Shown here piece by piece: positions 7,017-15,219 of a stretch of DNA of 26,070 nucleotides. The stretch is from positions 1 to 26,070 of the forward strand of contig DATCVR010000103.1 of NCBI GenBank assembly GCA_036566745.1, given 5' to 3'. The translations under genes were made by a program, and so were the position numbers. Source of the DNA: DATCVR01 sp036566745 (GTDB taxonomy: Bacteria > Actinomycetota > Actinomycetes > Jiangellales > Jiangellaceae). The notes under the pieces are model-generated. The model did no database searches. It was not told the DNA's origin and saw only the letters and a list, made by a program, of their open reading frames with translations. Positions within the stretch are counted from its first letter, which is position 1. Each line of letters starts with the position of its first letter.

Positions 7017-8189
7017 TTACTTCGCCGCGAGTTCGGCCGCGCGCCGCGCGGCACCGTCCATGGTGTCGACCCGCTCGAGGTGGGGCAGCGAGGCCTCGTC
7101 GAGGATGCGCCGGCCCTCCTCGGCGTTGTTGCCGTCGAGGCGAACGACCAGCGGCTTGGTGACGTCGTCGCCGCGGCTCTCCAGCAGGGCGAACGCCTGC
7201 ACGATGCCGTTGGCCACGGCGTCGCAGGCCGTGATGCCGCCGAAGACGTTGACGAAGACGCTGGTGACCGCCGGGTCGGACAGGATGATCTCGAGCCCGT
7301 TGGCCATGACCTCGGCCGACGCGCCGCCACCGATGTCGAGGAAGTTGGCCGGCTTGACGCCGCCGAAGTCCTCACCCGCGTAGGCCACGACGTCCAGAGT
7401 GGACATGACCAGCCCGGCGCCGTTGCCGATGATGCCGACCTCGCCGTCGAGCTTGACGTAGTTGAGGTTCTTCTCCTTGGCCCGCGCCTCGAGGGGATCG
7501 GCCGCGGCCTTGTCCTCGAACGCGGCGTGGTCCTCGTGGCGGAACTCGGCGTTCTCGTCGAGGCTGACCTTGCCGTCGAGGGCGACGATGGTGCCCTCGG
7601 GCGTCTTGACCAGCGGGTTGACCTCGACCAGCGTGGCGTCCTCGGCCGTGAACACGGTCCACATCGTCTGGAGGACGTCTATCACCTGGTCGCGGACGTC
7701 GGGCGCGAACCCGGCGGCGTCGGCGATCTCGGCGGCCTTGGCGGCGTCGACCCCGGTGAGCGCGTCGACCGGGATCTTGGCCAGGGCCTCGGGGCGCTCG
7801 ACCGCGAGCTGTTCGATCTCCATGCCGCCCTCGACGCTGGCCATCGCCAGGAACGTGCGGTTGGCACGGTCGAGGAGGTACGAGACGTAGTACTCCTCGG
7901 CGATGTCGCTGGCCTGGGTGACTAGGACGCGGTGGACCGTGTGGCCCTTGATGTCCATGCCGAGGATGGCCTCGGCCTTCTCGACTGCCTCGTCGGCGTT
8001 CTCGGCCAGCTTCACGCCTCCGGCCTTGCCTCGCCCACCTGTCTTCACCTGAGCCTTGACGACGACCTGGCCGCCGATCTGCTCAGCGGCCGCACGGGCC
8101 TCGTCGGTCGTCTCGGCGACGGCACCCGGCAGCACCGGTACACCGTGCTTGGCGAAGATCTCCTTCGCCTGGTACTCCATCAAGTCCAC
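7017..8189 (-). CDS. sucC: Succinyl-CoA synthetase (ligase) subunit beta
   Basis: This is the 390-residue nucleotide-binding beta subunit, partner of SucD. The ATP-grasp N-terminus begins MDLMEYQAKEIFAKHGVP, and the nucleotide loop region VVKAQVKTGGRGKAGGVK is at 43-60. The C-terminal CoA-ligase domain carries NGAGLVMSTLD, FLDIGGGAS and VFVNVFGGITACD, all standard. The start is GTG at 8189 with AAGGA upstream (GACAAGGATG). ATG at 8180 is a possible in-frame alternative without a ribosome binding site. It heads the sucC-sucD operon, with a 199-nt gap to the B12-binding protein gene upstream on the same strand. Confidence 0.98.
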   Translation of the reverse strand: MDLMEYQAKEIFAKHGVPVLPGAVAETTDEARAAAEQIGGQVVVKAQVKTGGRGKAGGVKLAENADEAVEKAEAILGMDIKGHTVHRVLVTQASDIAEEYYVSYLLDRANRTFLAMASVEGGMEIEQLAVERPEALAKIPVDALTGVDAAKAAEIADAAGFAPDVRDQVIDVLQTMWTVFTAEDATLVEVNPLVKTPEGTIVALDGKVSLDENAEFRHEDHAAFEDKAAADPLEARAKEKNLNYVKLDGEVGIIGNGAGLVMSTLDVVAYAGEDFGGVKPANFLDIGGGASAEVMANGLEIILSDPAVTSVFVNVFGGITACDAVANGIVQAFALLESRGDDVTKPLVVRLDGNNAEEGRRILDEASLPHLERVDTMDGAARRAAELAAK

Positions 8190-8242
8190 GCGCGTTCATC
8201 CTTGTCAGTCGTGTCGCCTGCTGTGTCAACGGACGCGAGGGC

Positions 8243-8248
8243 AGCCTA
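8243..8248 (-). promoter_or_regulatory. Candidate -10 (TAGGCT) for sucCD
   Basis: In the 199-nt gap upstream of sucC the minus strand has GGGGCTAGGCT, an actinobacterial-type TANNNT hexamer that would give a leader of about 45-50 nt before the GTG start. No good -35 was found at the usual distance. A TTGACA on the same strand at 8229-8224 has no good -10 partner downstream. Confidence 0.25.
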
Positions 8249-8388
8249 GCCCCGGTGTGATCGGCGCGCGGAGCTGCCCCTGACGGCCGAACCCGCGCCT
8301 CTGCCTGCGCAGACTCGATCGTGTGGGGTACCGCGGCGTCGGCGGCGACCCCCGCGCGGCGAACGGATGAACTCTCGGCGACGCGTGG

Positions 8389-8802
8389 TCAGGACGCCTC
8401 GGCGTGACCCCGGATCGACTCGACCCAGTCGATGATCTCGTGGGTGGTGGCGCCCGGCGTGAAGATCCGGGCCACCCCCATCTCGGTGAGCAGCGGGATG
8501 TCGGCGTCGGGAATGATGCCGCCCCCGAAGACCACGATGTCGGAGGCGTCACGCTCGGCCAGCAGGTCGAGCACCCGCTGGAACAGCGTCATGTGAGCGC
8601 CGGAGAGGATCGACAGGCCGATCGCGTCGGCGTCCTCCTGGATGGCGGCCTCGACGACCTGCTCGGGGGTCTGGTGCAATCCGGTGTAGACAACCTCGAC
8701 CCCGGCATCGCGTAGCGCGCGGGCCACGACCTTGGCTCCGCGGTCGTGCCCGTCGAGGCCCGGCTTCGCGACGACGACGCGTAACGGCCGCGCACTGGTC
8801 AT
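8389..8802 (-). CDS. Stand-alone cobalamin-binding protein, IcmB-like (acyl-CoA mutase small subunit)
   Basis: This 137-residue protein is a single B12-binding Rossmann domain. It has the full base-off/His-on set: Asp17-x-His19-x-x-Gly22 in KPGLDGHDRGAK, SILSG (64-68) and FGGGIIP (92-98). Size and sequence resemble IcmB, the small subunit of isobutyryl-CoA mutase, and the C-terminal domain of methylmalonyl-CoA mutase. Such subunits pair with a separate catalytic chain, which is not in this window. It lies upstream of sucCD on the same strand, which fits feeding branched-chain or odd-chain acyl carbon into succinyl-CoA, but that is inference. The ATG at 8802 has GGAGG five nt upstream. Specificity (isobutyryl, methylmalonyl or hydroxyisobutyryl) cannot be read from this subunit. 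Confidence 0.88.
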   Translation of the reverse strand: MTSARPLRVVVAKPGLDGHDRGAKVVARALRDAGVEVVYTGLHQTPEQVVEAAIQEDADAIGLSILSGAHMTLFQRVLDLLAERDASDIVVFGGGIIPDADIPLLTEMGVARIFTPGATTHEIIDWVESIRGHAEAS

Positions 8803-8902
8803 GACTGCCTCCAGGAATGAGTGCTGATCTGGAGGCTACCCGGGCTCGACGGGCGGCGCCGTCACCACACCGGATGCCTCAGCGGCCACCATGATCCGAA
8901 AG

Positions 8903-8918
8903 TGTGATGTAGATCACA
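8903..8918. promoter_or_regulatory. Perfect CRP/GlxR-type site TGTGA-N6-TCACA
   Basis: TGTGATGTAGATCACA is a full match to the CRP-family consensus, which in actinobacteria is used by Crp/GlxR proteins. It lies 100 nt upstream of the B12-binding gene start and 212 nt upstream of the M23 gene start, between divergent genes, so either or both could be targets. CRP-family control of rpf-type cell-wall genes is known in Corynebacterium and Mycobacterium. Confidence 0.7.
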
Positions 8919-8979
8919 GTCACAGCGCGCATCCGCCGCGTGCCGCTGCACGTGCATACGGAACTGCAGGTGGGAGCGG

Positions 8980-8995
8980 GTCACTGAGCGGTCAC
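8980..8995 (+). promoter_or_regulatory. MtrA-like direct repeat GTCAC-N6-GTCAC
   Basis: Two GTCAC units are spaced 11 bp apart, one helical turn. GTCACAGCG, the form I recall for the MtrA motif, also occurs at 8919-8927 right beside the CRP-type site. MtrA controls cell-wall hydrolases, including M23 peptidases, in corynebacteria, which fits the downstream gene. The match is from memory and the motif is short. Confidence 0.35.
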
Positions 8996-9023
8996 GCGCC
9001 GTTCAACAAAGAGCATGGTCCGG

Positions 9024-9037
9024 TGTCAGTACTGACA
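9024..9037. promoter_or_regulatory. 14-bp perfect palindrome TGTCAGTACTGACA
   Basis: A perfect dyad with no spacer, centred about 70 bp upstream of the predicted start of the M23 transcript. It has the form of a dimeric-regulator operator. I cannot assign a protein. Confidence 0.45.
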
Positions 9038-9046
9038 TGCCGCCAC

Positions 9047-9109
9047 GACTGTGGACGCGACGTTTGGCAGCACAACTGTCCGGCCTTTATGGTTCCCTGG
9101 TCCACAGTC
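9047..9109. repeat. 10-bp inverted repeat bracketing the M23 core promoter
   Basis: GACTGTGGAC (9047-9056) and GTCCACAGTC (9100-9109) are perfect complements 43 nt apart. The left arm sits just upstream of the -35 and the right arm at the predicted transcription start, so an RNA hairpin is unlikely if that promoter is used. Two oppositely oriented operator half-sites are a better reading. Confidence 0.5.
9064..9093 (+). promoter_or_regulatory. Core promoter TTGGCA-N18-TATGGT of the M23 gene
   Basis: -35 TTGGCA at 9064-9069 and -10 TATGGT at 9088-9093, spacer 18 nt. The transcript would start near 9100, giving a leader of about 30 nt that holds the GGAAGG ribosome binding site before GTG 9130. 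This is the most canonical promoter seen in the window. Confidence 0.5.
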
Positions 9110-9129
9110 CCCTGCGGAAGGCCTACAGC

Positions 9130-9870
9130 GTGTCTCAGCGACCCGACAACGGTCGTCACCGTCGTCGTAGGACACGCATCACGGTTCCTTCCGTGGTCGG
9201 TTCCGTGGCCATGGCAGCCGCCGCCTCTGGCGCGCTGGCGATGCCTCAGGCTGCAGGATCCCCCGGCCACACCACGGGCGACGCGCTCCAGGCCGAGCCC
9301 GGCCGCCCCCAGGCGTCAAGTACGCCAGGCGCCGGTGCTCTCGACACGGTCGTCGCCGCGGGCGCGTCCCTGACCGCCGAGACCGCCGAGACCGCTCAGG
9401 CGGCCCACGCCACCATCGTCACCCAGCAGCGCGAGGCCGCCGCCGCCGAGGCCGCTCGCGCCGAGCGCGAGGGCAAGACCTGGGTGCTGCCGGTCACCGA
9501 CTACCGCATCACCGCCGGGTTCGGCTCGGCCGGCCGCATGTGGTCCAGCCGCCACACCGGCCTCGACTTCGCGGCCCCCTCGGGCACCGAGGTCCGCGCC
9601 ATCTCGCGCGGCGAGATCATCTTCGCCGGGTACGACGGCCCGTACGGCAACAAGATCATCGTTCGGCACTGGGACGGCACCGAGAGCTGGTACTGCCACC
9701 TCTCCCGCTTCGTCATGCGCGAGGGCGAGGTCATGCCCGGCACGGTCATCGGCCGGGTAGGCTCCACCGGCAACAGCTCCGGCCCCCACCTCCACCTCGA
9801 GATCCACCCCGACGGCGGCGAGCCGGTCAACCCGCGCAGCTGGCTCGACGAGCACGGCGTCTCGGTCTGA
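9130..9870 (+). CDS. Secreted M23-family peptidoglycan endopeptidase
   Basis: A LytM-type zinc metallopeptidase predicted to cut peptidoglycan cross-bridges outside the membrane. The 246-residue protein starts at GTG 9130 with GGAAGG 8 nt upstream. An Arg-rich n-region (GRHRRRRTR) and a hydrophobic stretch to about residue 37 form a signal peptide ending near AMPQA. An Ala/Glu-rich helical, probably coiled-coil stretch (about 75-115) precedes the catalytic domain (118-240). Zinc and catalytic residues are His142 and Asp146 in HTGLDFAAP, His190 in YCHL, and His220/His222 in PHLHLEIHP. The monocistronic gene with an elaborate upstream region suggests tight control. It is convergent with the ABC-F gene across inverted repeat B. 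Confidence 0.93.
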   Translation: MSQRPDNGRHRRRRTRITVPSVVGSVAMAAAASGALAMPQAAGSPGHTTGDALQAEPGRPQASSTPGAGALDTVVAAGASLTAETAETAQAAHATIVTQQREAAAAEAARAEREGKTWVLPVTDYRITAGFGSAGRMWSSRHTGLDFAAPSGTEVRAISRGEIIFAGYDGPYGNKIIVRHWDGTESWYCHLSRFVMREGEVMPGTVIGRVGSTGNSSGPHLHLEIHPDGGEPVNPRSWLDEHGVSV

Positions 9871-9946
9871 CCCCCCGGGGCCCGGGATCGCCCCCGGGCT
9901 CCGCCGCACCGCTTGCCGATACGCCCTGAGCCTCTGCGACCCCTGT

Positions 9947-10020
9947 CGTTGATCTTGGACTTTTCGCGGAATCCATCGGGCATTCGGGACACCAACCGGA
10001 CCGTTTCTCCAAGATCAACG
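9947..10020. repeat. Intergenic inverted repeat between M23 gene and ABC-F gene
   Basis: CGTTGATCTTGGA (9947-9959) and TCCAAGATCAACG (10008-10020) are perfect 13-bp complements separated by 48 nt. It lies between two convergent 3' ends, 76 nt after the peptidase stop and 11 nt before the ABC-F stop. As at 5995-6080 the arms are less GC-rich than the genes. Possible bidirectional terminator or dispersed repeat; there is no T-run. Confidence 0.8.
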
Positions 10021-10031
10021 AGCCCTGGCGC

Positions 10032-11786
<1,755 letters not shown>

Positions 11787-11802
11787 GACACCGACCAGTT
11801 TC

Positions 11803-12768
11803 TCACGCCGATCGGGGTGCGCCGTCCGGCGTGACCAGCGGCGCCGCCGGTCCCACCACCGCGTGCGCGGCCACGCAGGCAGGTTCGCGGCGCAGGCCCG
11901 CGGCTAGGTCGTCGGCGTGCGCGGCGTCACGGGCCAGCGCGACGCACGTGGGCCCCGACCCCGACACGACGCCGCCGAGTGCACCGAGCCGGCGGGCCGC
12001 CGCGAGTGTCGTGGCGAGCTCGGGACGCAGGTCCAGCGCCGGCACCTGCAGGTCGTTGTGGAGCTGGGCGCCGATGGCCGTGGCGTCGCCGTCGCGGAGC
12101 GCGTCGAGCAACACCTGGGGCACGACAGGCCCGCTGCTCGTGTCCGGTGCCGCCGTGCTGGCGGCCCGGGCGGCCACGCTCGTGTCCGGTGCCGCCGCGC
12201 GGAGGTCGTCGAGGCGGCCGAAGACCACGGGCGTCGACAGTCCCCCGGCGGCCACCGCGACCACCCAGTGCAGCTCGCGGACGACGGAGACCGGCCGGAG
12301 GCGCTCGCCCCGCCCGGTGCCCACCGCCGTGCCGCCCAGCAGCGCGAACGGGACGTCGCTGCCCAGCGAGGCCGCGACGTCGGCGAGGTCGCTGCGAGCG
12401 AGCCCGAGACCCCAGAGCCGGTCACATGCGAGCAGCGCACCCGCGGCGTCCGCGCTGCCGCCGGCCAGGCCGCCCGCCACCGGGATCAGCTTGTCGAGGT
12501 GGAGATGGACGGCGGGCTCACGACCCGCGCGCCGGGCCAGCGCGACCACCGCCCGGGCCGCCAGGTTCGAGGCGTCGGACGTCACTCCGGCGGTGTGCGG
12601 CCCACTGAGGGTGACCCGCAGGTCGGCCGCCGGCGAGGCCGTGACCTCGTCGTACAGCGACACCGCCTGGAAGAGCGTGGCGACGTCGTGGAAGCCGTCG
12701 GGGCGGAGGGGGCCGACGGACAGCACCAGGTTGATCTTCGCTGGGACTCTGACGCTCACGGCCGGCAC
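11803..12768 (-). CDS. ispE: 4-diphosphocytidyl-2-C-methyl-D-erythritol kinase
   Basis: IspE phosphorylates CDP-methylerythritol in the non-mevalonate isoprenoid pathway. The 321-residue GHMP kinase has VRVPAKINLVLSVG with Lys11 at the start, the ATP loop PVAGGLAGGSADAAG (96-110), Asp138 in GSDVPF and the C-terminal SGSGPTC motif. It is slightly long because of an Ala-rich segment (about 190-215) containing the hexapeptide AAPDTS twice, from an 18-bp direct repeat. GTG 12768 has no Shine-Dalgarno but TAACCT 6 nt upstream, so probably leaderless. GTG 12759 is an alternative. The rpfB-rsmA-ispE order is conserved in actinobacteria. Confidence 0.96.
   Translation of the reverse strand: MPAVSVRVPAKINLVLSVGPLRPDGFHDVATLFQAVSLYDEVTASPAADLRVTLSGPHTAGVTSDASNLAARAVVALARRAGREPAVHLHLDKLIPVAGGLAGGSADAAGALLACDRLWGLGLARSDLADVAASLGSDVPFALLGGTAVGTGRGERLRPVSVVRELHWVVAVAAGGLSTPVVFGRLDDLRAAAPDTSVAARAASTAAPDTSSGPVVPQVLLDALRDGDATAIGAQLHNDLQVPALDLRPELATTLAAARRLGALGGVVSGSGPTCVALARDAAHADDLAAGLRREPACVAAHAVVGPAAPLVTPDGAPRSA
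12137..12196. repeat. 18-bp direct repeat inside ispE
   Basis: CTCGTGTCCGGTGCCGCC occurs at 12137-12154 and 12179-12196, 42 bp apart and in frame, encoding AAPDTS at residues 192-197 and 206-211. It looks like a small in-frame duplication in a loop. Confidence 0.85.
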
Positions 12769-12774
12769 CGTGCG

Positions 12775-12780
12775 AGGTTA
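12775..12780 (-). promoter_or_regulatory. -10 hexamer TAACCT of ispE, leaderless spacing
   Basis: TAACCT ends 6 nt before the ispE GTG start on the minus strand, with no ribosome binding site between. It implies transcription of ispE independent of rsmA, starting just downstream of inverted repeat C. Confidence 0.5.
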
Positions 12781-12809
12781 CCCGGCGCCCGGCGCCACGC
12801 CCGTGACGC

Positions 12810-12869
12810 CCTTCTGGAGGGTTATCCACCCATCGGAGCCGCCGGAAGGGTGGACAACCCTCCAGAAGG
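12810..12869. repeat. Intergenic inverted repeat between rsmA and ispE
   Basis: A 22-bp arm at 12810-12831 (CTGGAGGGTTATCCACCC at its inner end) pairs with 12848-12869 with one mismatch in 22, around a 16-nt loop. It lies 24 nt behind the rsmA stop, before the leaderless-type ispE promoter. It could terminate rsmA transcripts, although no T-run follows. Each arm contains a DnaA-box-like 9-mer (TTATCCACC, TTGTCCACC), one base off the TTATCCACA/TTGTCCACA consensus. Confidence 0.85.
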
Positions 12870-12893
12870 CGCGGTCACAGAACGTCGACGCGG

Positions 12894-13766
12894 TCACACC
12901 ATCGACGCAGCGGCCGCCGCGATCCGGGCGAAGTGGTGGACGTCGAGCTGTTCGCCGCGTGTGGTCGGCGCGATACCAGCGGCGACGAGTACGGCCTCGG
13001 CCGCGGCCGGCGATCCGGCCCAGCCGCTCAGGGCCGCTCGCAAGGTCTTGCGCCGCTGCGCGAAGGCGGCGTCGACGACGGAGAACACCGCATCGCGGGC
13101 GACGCCGGCCGGGGGCTCGCGGCGTTCGAGCAGGACCAGCCCGGAGTCGACGTTGGGCGCCGGCCAGAACACGGTGCGCCCCACGGCACCGGCCTTGCTC
13201 ACCTTCGCGTACCAGGCGGCTTTGACCGACGGGACGCCGTAGGTGCGCGATCCGGGCGGCTCGGCCAGCCGATCGGCGACCTCCTTCTGCACCATGACCA
13301 GCGCCCGCCGCAGCGTGGGGAAGGTCGCCAGCATATGGAGGAGCACCGGCACCGCGACGTTGTACGGGAGGTTCGCCACCAGCGCCGTCGGTGAAGGACC
13401 GGGCAGCTCGGCCACGCGCATCGCATTGGCGGACACGACGTCCAGCCGGGAGGCGAGCGTGGGTGCGTACTCGGCCACCGTCGCGGGCAGCGCCGTGGCC
13501 AGGCCGTCGTCGACCTCCACCGCCACCACCCGGCTGACCTCCGGCAGCAGGGCCAGGGTCAGCGAGCCCAGGCCCGGACCCACCTCGACCACGACGTCGT
13601 CAGCGCCCACACCCGCCGCGCGGACGATGCGGCGCACGGTGTTGGGGTCGATGACGAAGTTCTGCCCGAGCGTCTTGGTCGGACGAATACCGAGGTCGGA
13701 GGCGAGACGACGAATGTCCGCCGGCCCCAGGAGTCTGGGACCGGCGGACGTCTCGTCATTCACCAC
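12894..13766 (-). CDS. rsmA: 16S rRNA (adenine1518-N6/adenine1519-N6)-dimethyltransferase
   Basis: RsmA (KsgA) dimethylates two adjacent adenines in helix 45 of 16S rRNA with S-adenosylmethionine. The 290-residue sequence has the family signature GQNFVID (34-40), the SAM loop EVGPGLGSLT (61-70), the acidic VEVDDGLA strand (83-90) and the catalytic NLPYN (132-136), then the small C-terminal helical domain. Two GTG codons stand in tandem at the start (13766 and 13763). There is no Shine-Dalgarno, but TACGCT lies 7 nt upstream of the first, so the gene is probably leaderless. The rpfB stop is 84 nt upstream. Order tatD-rpfB-rsmA-ispE is as in Mycobacterium. Confidence 0.96.
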   Translation of the reverse strand: MVNDETSAGPRLLGPADIRRLASDLGIRPTKTLGQNFVIDPNTVRRIVRAAGVGADDVVVEVGPGLGSLTLALLPEVSRVVAVEVDDGLATALPATVAEYAPTLASRLDVVSANAMRVAELPGPSPTALVANLPYNVAVPVLLHMLATFPTLRRALVMVQKEVADRLAEPPGSRTYGVPSVKAAWYAKVSKAGAVGRTVFWPAPNVDSGLVLLERREPPAGVARDAVFSVVDAAFAQRRKTLRAALSGWAGSPAAAEAVLVAAGIAPTTRGEQLDVHHFARIAAAAASMV

Positions 13767-13773
13767 GCTGGCG

Positions 13774-13779
13774 AGCGTA
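13774..13779 (-). promoter_or_regulatory. -10 hexamer TACGCT of rsmA, leaderless spacing
   Basis: TACGCT ends 7 nt before GTG 13766 on the minus strand, in the 84-nt gap between rpfB and rsmA, with no ribosome binding site. Confidence 0.45.
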
Positions 13780-13850
13780 ATGCCCTGGCGTGGGTGGCGT
13801 CCCCTCGAGGCGGGCGAGCCGCCCTCGTCGGCTCGGCCGAGCGGCGTCGC

Positions 13851-15098
13851 TCAGCCGAGCGGGAGGCCGAGGCTACGCGCGCAGGCCGGCCAGTCGCCGT
13901 AGCCGCCACGGTTGTCGCGGACCTTCTCGGCGATGCGGATCTGCTCGGCCTTGCTGTTCTCGTGCGGGTAGCCGGAGCCGCCGAAGGCCTGCCAGGTGCC
14001 GACCGAGAACTGGAGCCCGCCGTAGTAGCCGTTGCCCGTGTTGGTGGACCAGTCGCCGCCGGACTCGCACTGAGCCAGTCGGTCCCAGACTCCGCCGTCG
14101 ACGCTGTCGTCGATGGGCTCGTCCTCGGGCTCGGGCTCCTTGGTGCCGACCAGCACGACCTCGTTGACGGGCGCGGCGGTCACGGTCTCGGAGAGCACCT
14201 TGCTGCGGTGGACCTTGCCGTCGTAGTAGGTGGTCTCGACGACCTGCTCGACGGTGCCGTCCTTGCCCTCGACCTCGACCTTCTTCGAGCCGGCCTCGAG
14301 GGTGTCGTCTTCCTTCTCGGTGGTCTCGTGGGCGACGGTGGCATCGACGGTGGCCGTCTCGACGGTCACGCGGATCACGTTGACGGTGGCCGCCTCGGCC
14401 AGCTGGGACTCGAGCGCGGGGGTGACGATGTCGCGCTCACCGAGGGTGACGCCGGCCTCGTCGAGAGCCTCGCGCACGGTGAGCGCGGTGGTCTCGACCG
14501 GCTCGGCTGCGCCGTCGGCCACCAGGTTGATGGTCTTGGGGGTGCGGACCTCGAAGTCGAGGCCGGCGCGGCCGATGCCGAGCGAACGGGCGACGGATAC
14601 GTCGGCGCCGTCGTGGCGGATGCCGAGGTCGCTCAGGGCTTCGTCGACGGACAGCGCGGTGGTCCAGACGGTCTTGTCGACGCCGTCGAGGGTGACTGTG
14701 ACCTCGCGGCCGTAGCGGACCGAGATCTCGGTGCCGTCCTCGACCGCGCTGTCGAGCGAGGGGACGACCTCGTCGTGCTCGGTGACCTCGATGCCGCGGT
14801 CGGCGAGGACCGCCTCGACATCGTCGCCGAAGGTGTGCACGGTCTCGGTGGTGCCGTCGACGCTGAGGGCGACGGCATTGTCGAACGTGACGTAGGCGAC
14901 TCCGCCGCCTACGAGCGCAGTGACAACGGCGGCGTTGATCGCCACCGTCTTGGCGGACGGGCGCACAGTGCTCCTGGGATCGTTCTTCCCGGGCACGGGG
15001 CGAGATGGCACGGCCCGCGCACGCGCGGACCTGCGGCCTCGCCCGCGCGGCTGCGCAGAGAGGCCGATATCCGGCATGTCAGGCCGTTTCAGTGCCAT
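13851..15098 (-). CDS. rpfB: Resuscitation-promoting factor RpfB
   Basis: A muralytic transglycosylase-like enzyme that cuts peptidoglycan glycan strands and stimulates exit from dormancy. The 415 residues follow the RpfB plan: a basic N-terminus, one membrane anchor or signal helix (about 53-72), three DUF348 repeats (about 74-230; each contains a V..AL.(D/E).G(I/V) helix such as VDEALSDLGI and VREALDEAGV), a G5 domain (about 244-320) and an acidic linker (EPEPEDEPIDD). The C-terminal Rpf domain (335-410) has catalytic Glu345 in AQCESGGDW and the disulfide pair Cys344/Cys406. ATG 15098 has GGGGAAGC upstream. The 121-nt gap to tatD suggests its own promoter, which I could not define. Confidence 0.96.
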   Translation of the reverse strand: MALKRPDMPDIGLSAQPRGRGRRSARARAVPSRPVPGKNDPRSTVRPSAKTVAINAAVVTALVGGGVAYVTFDNAVALSVDGTTETVHTFGDDVEAVLADRGIEVTEHDEVVPSLDSAVEDGTEISVRYGREVTVTLDGVDKTVWTTALSVDEALSDLGIRHDGADVSVARSLGIGRAGLDFEVRTPKTINLVADGAAEPVETTALTVREALDEAGVTLGERDIVTPALESQLAEAATVNVIRVTVETATVDATVAHETTEKEDDTLEAGSKKVEVEGKDGTVEQVVETTYYDGKVHRSKVLSETVTAAPVNEVVLVGTKEPEPEDEPIDDSVDGGVWDRLAQCESGGDWSTNTGNGYYGGLQFSVGTWQAFGGSGYPHENSKAEQIRIAEKVRDNRGGYGDWPACARSLGLPLG

Positions 15099-15219
15099 CC
15101 GGAGCTTCCCCGACCCCGGCTAACAATCACGAGACGGTAACGCAGAACTGACCAGAGACCAAACGAAAGCGGTTGATCGGTGTGGATAACCGACATCGTT
15201 CGCAACCCTCCGCGCGGAG

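Larger units (their letters stand above)
8803..9129. promoter_or_regulatory. 327-nt divergent regulatory region between the B12 protein and the M23 peptidase
   Basis: No protein is called here. The open frame reaching back to ATG 9037 is an N-terminal extension of the M23 gene without ribosome binding site or signal-peptide logic. The region is rich in sites listed separately: a CRP-type palindrome, MtrA-like repeats, a 14-bp palindrome, a core promoter and an inverted repeat bracketing it. TGCACGTGCA (8947-8956) is a further short palindrome. Confidence 0.7.

Noticed and set aside
8224..8229. TTGACA on the minus strand as -35 of sucC
   Set aside because: The hexamer 17 nt downstream is GACAAG, a poor -10 that also overlaps the sucC ribosome binding site.
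9037..9129. M23 peptidase starting at ATG 9037
   Set aside because: It would put 31 residues before the Arg-rich signal peptide, has no ribosome binding site, and would start upstream of the best promoter's transcription start.
8940..9129. c-di-AMP (ydaO) riboswitch before the M23 gene, expected in actinobacteria
   Set aside because: The conserved blocks I remember for that class are not readable, and a promoter at 9064-9093 leaves only a 30-nt leader.
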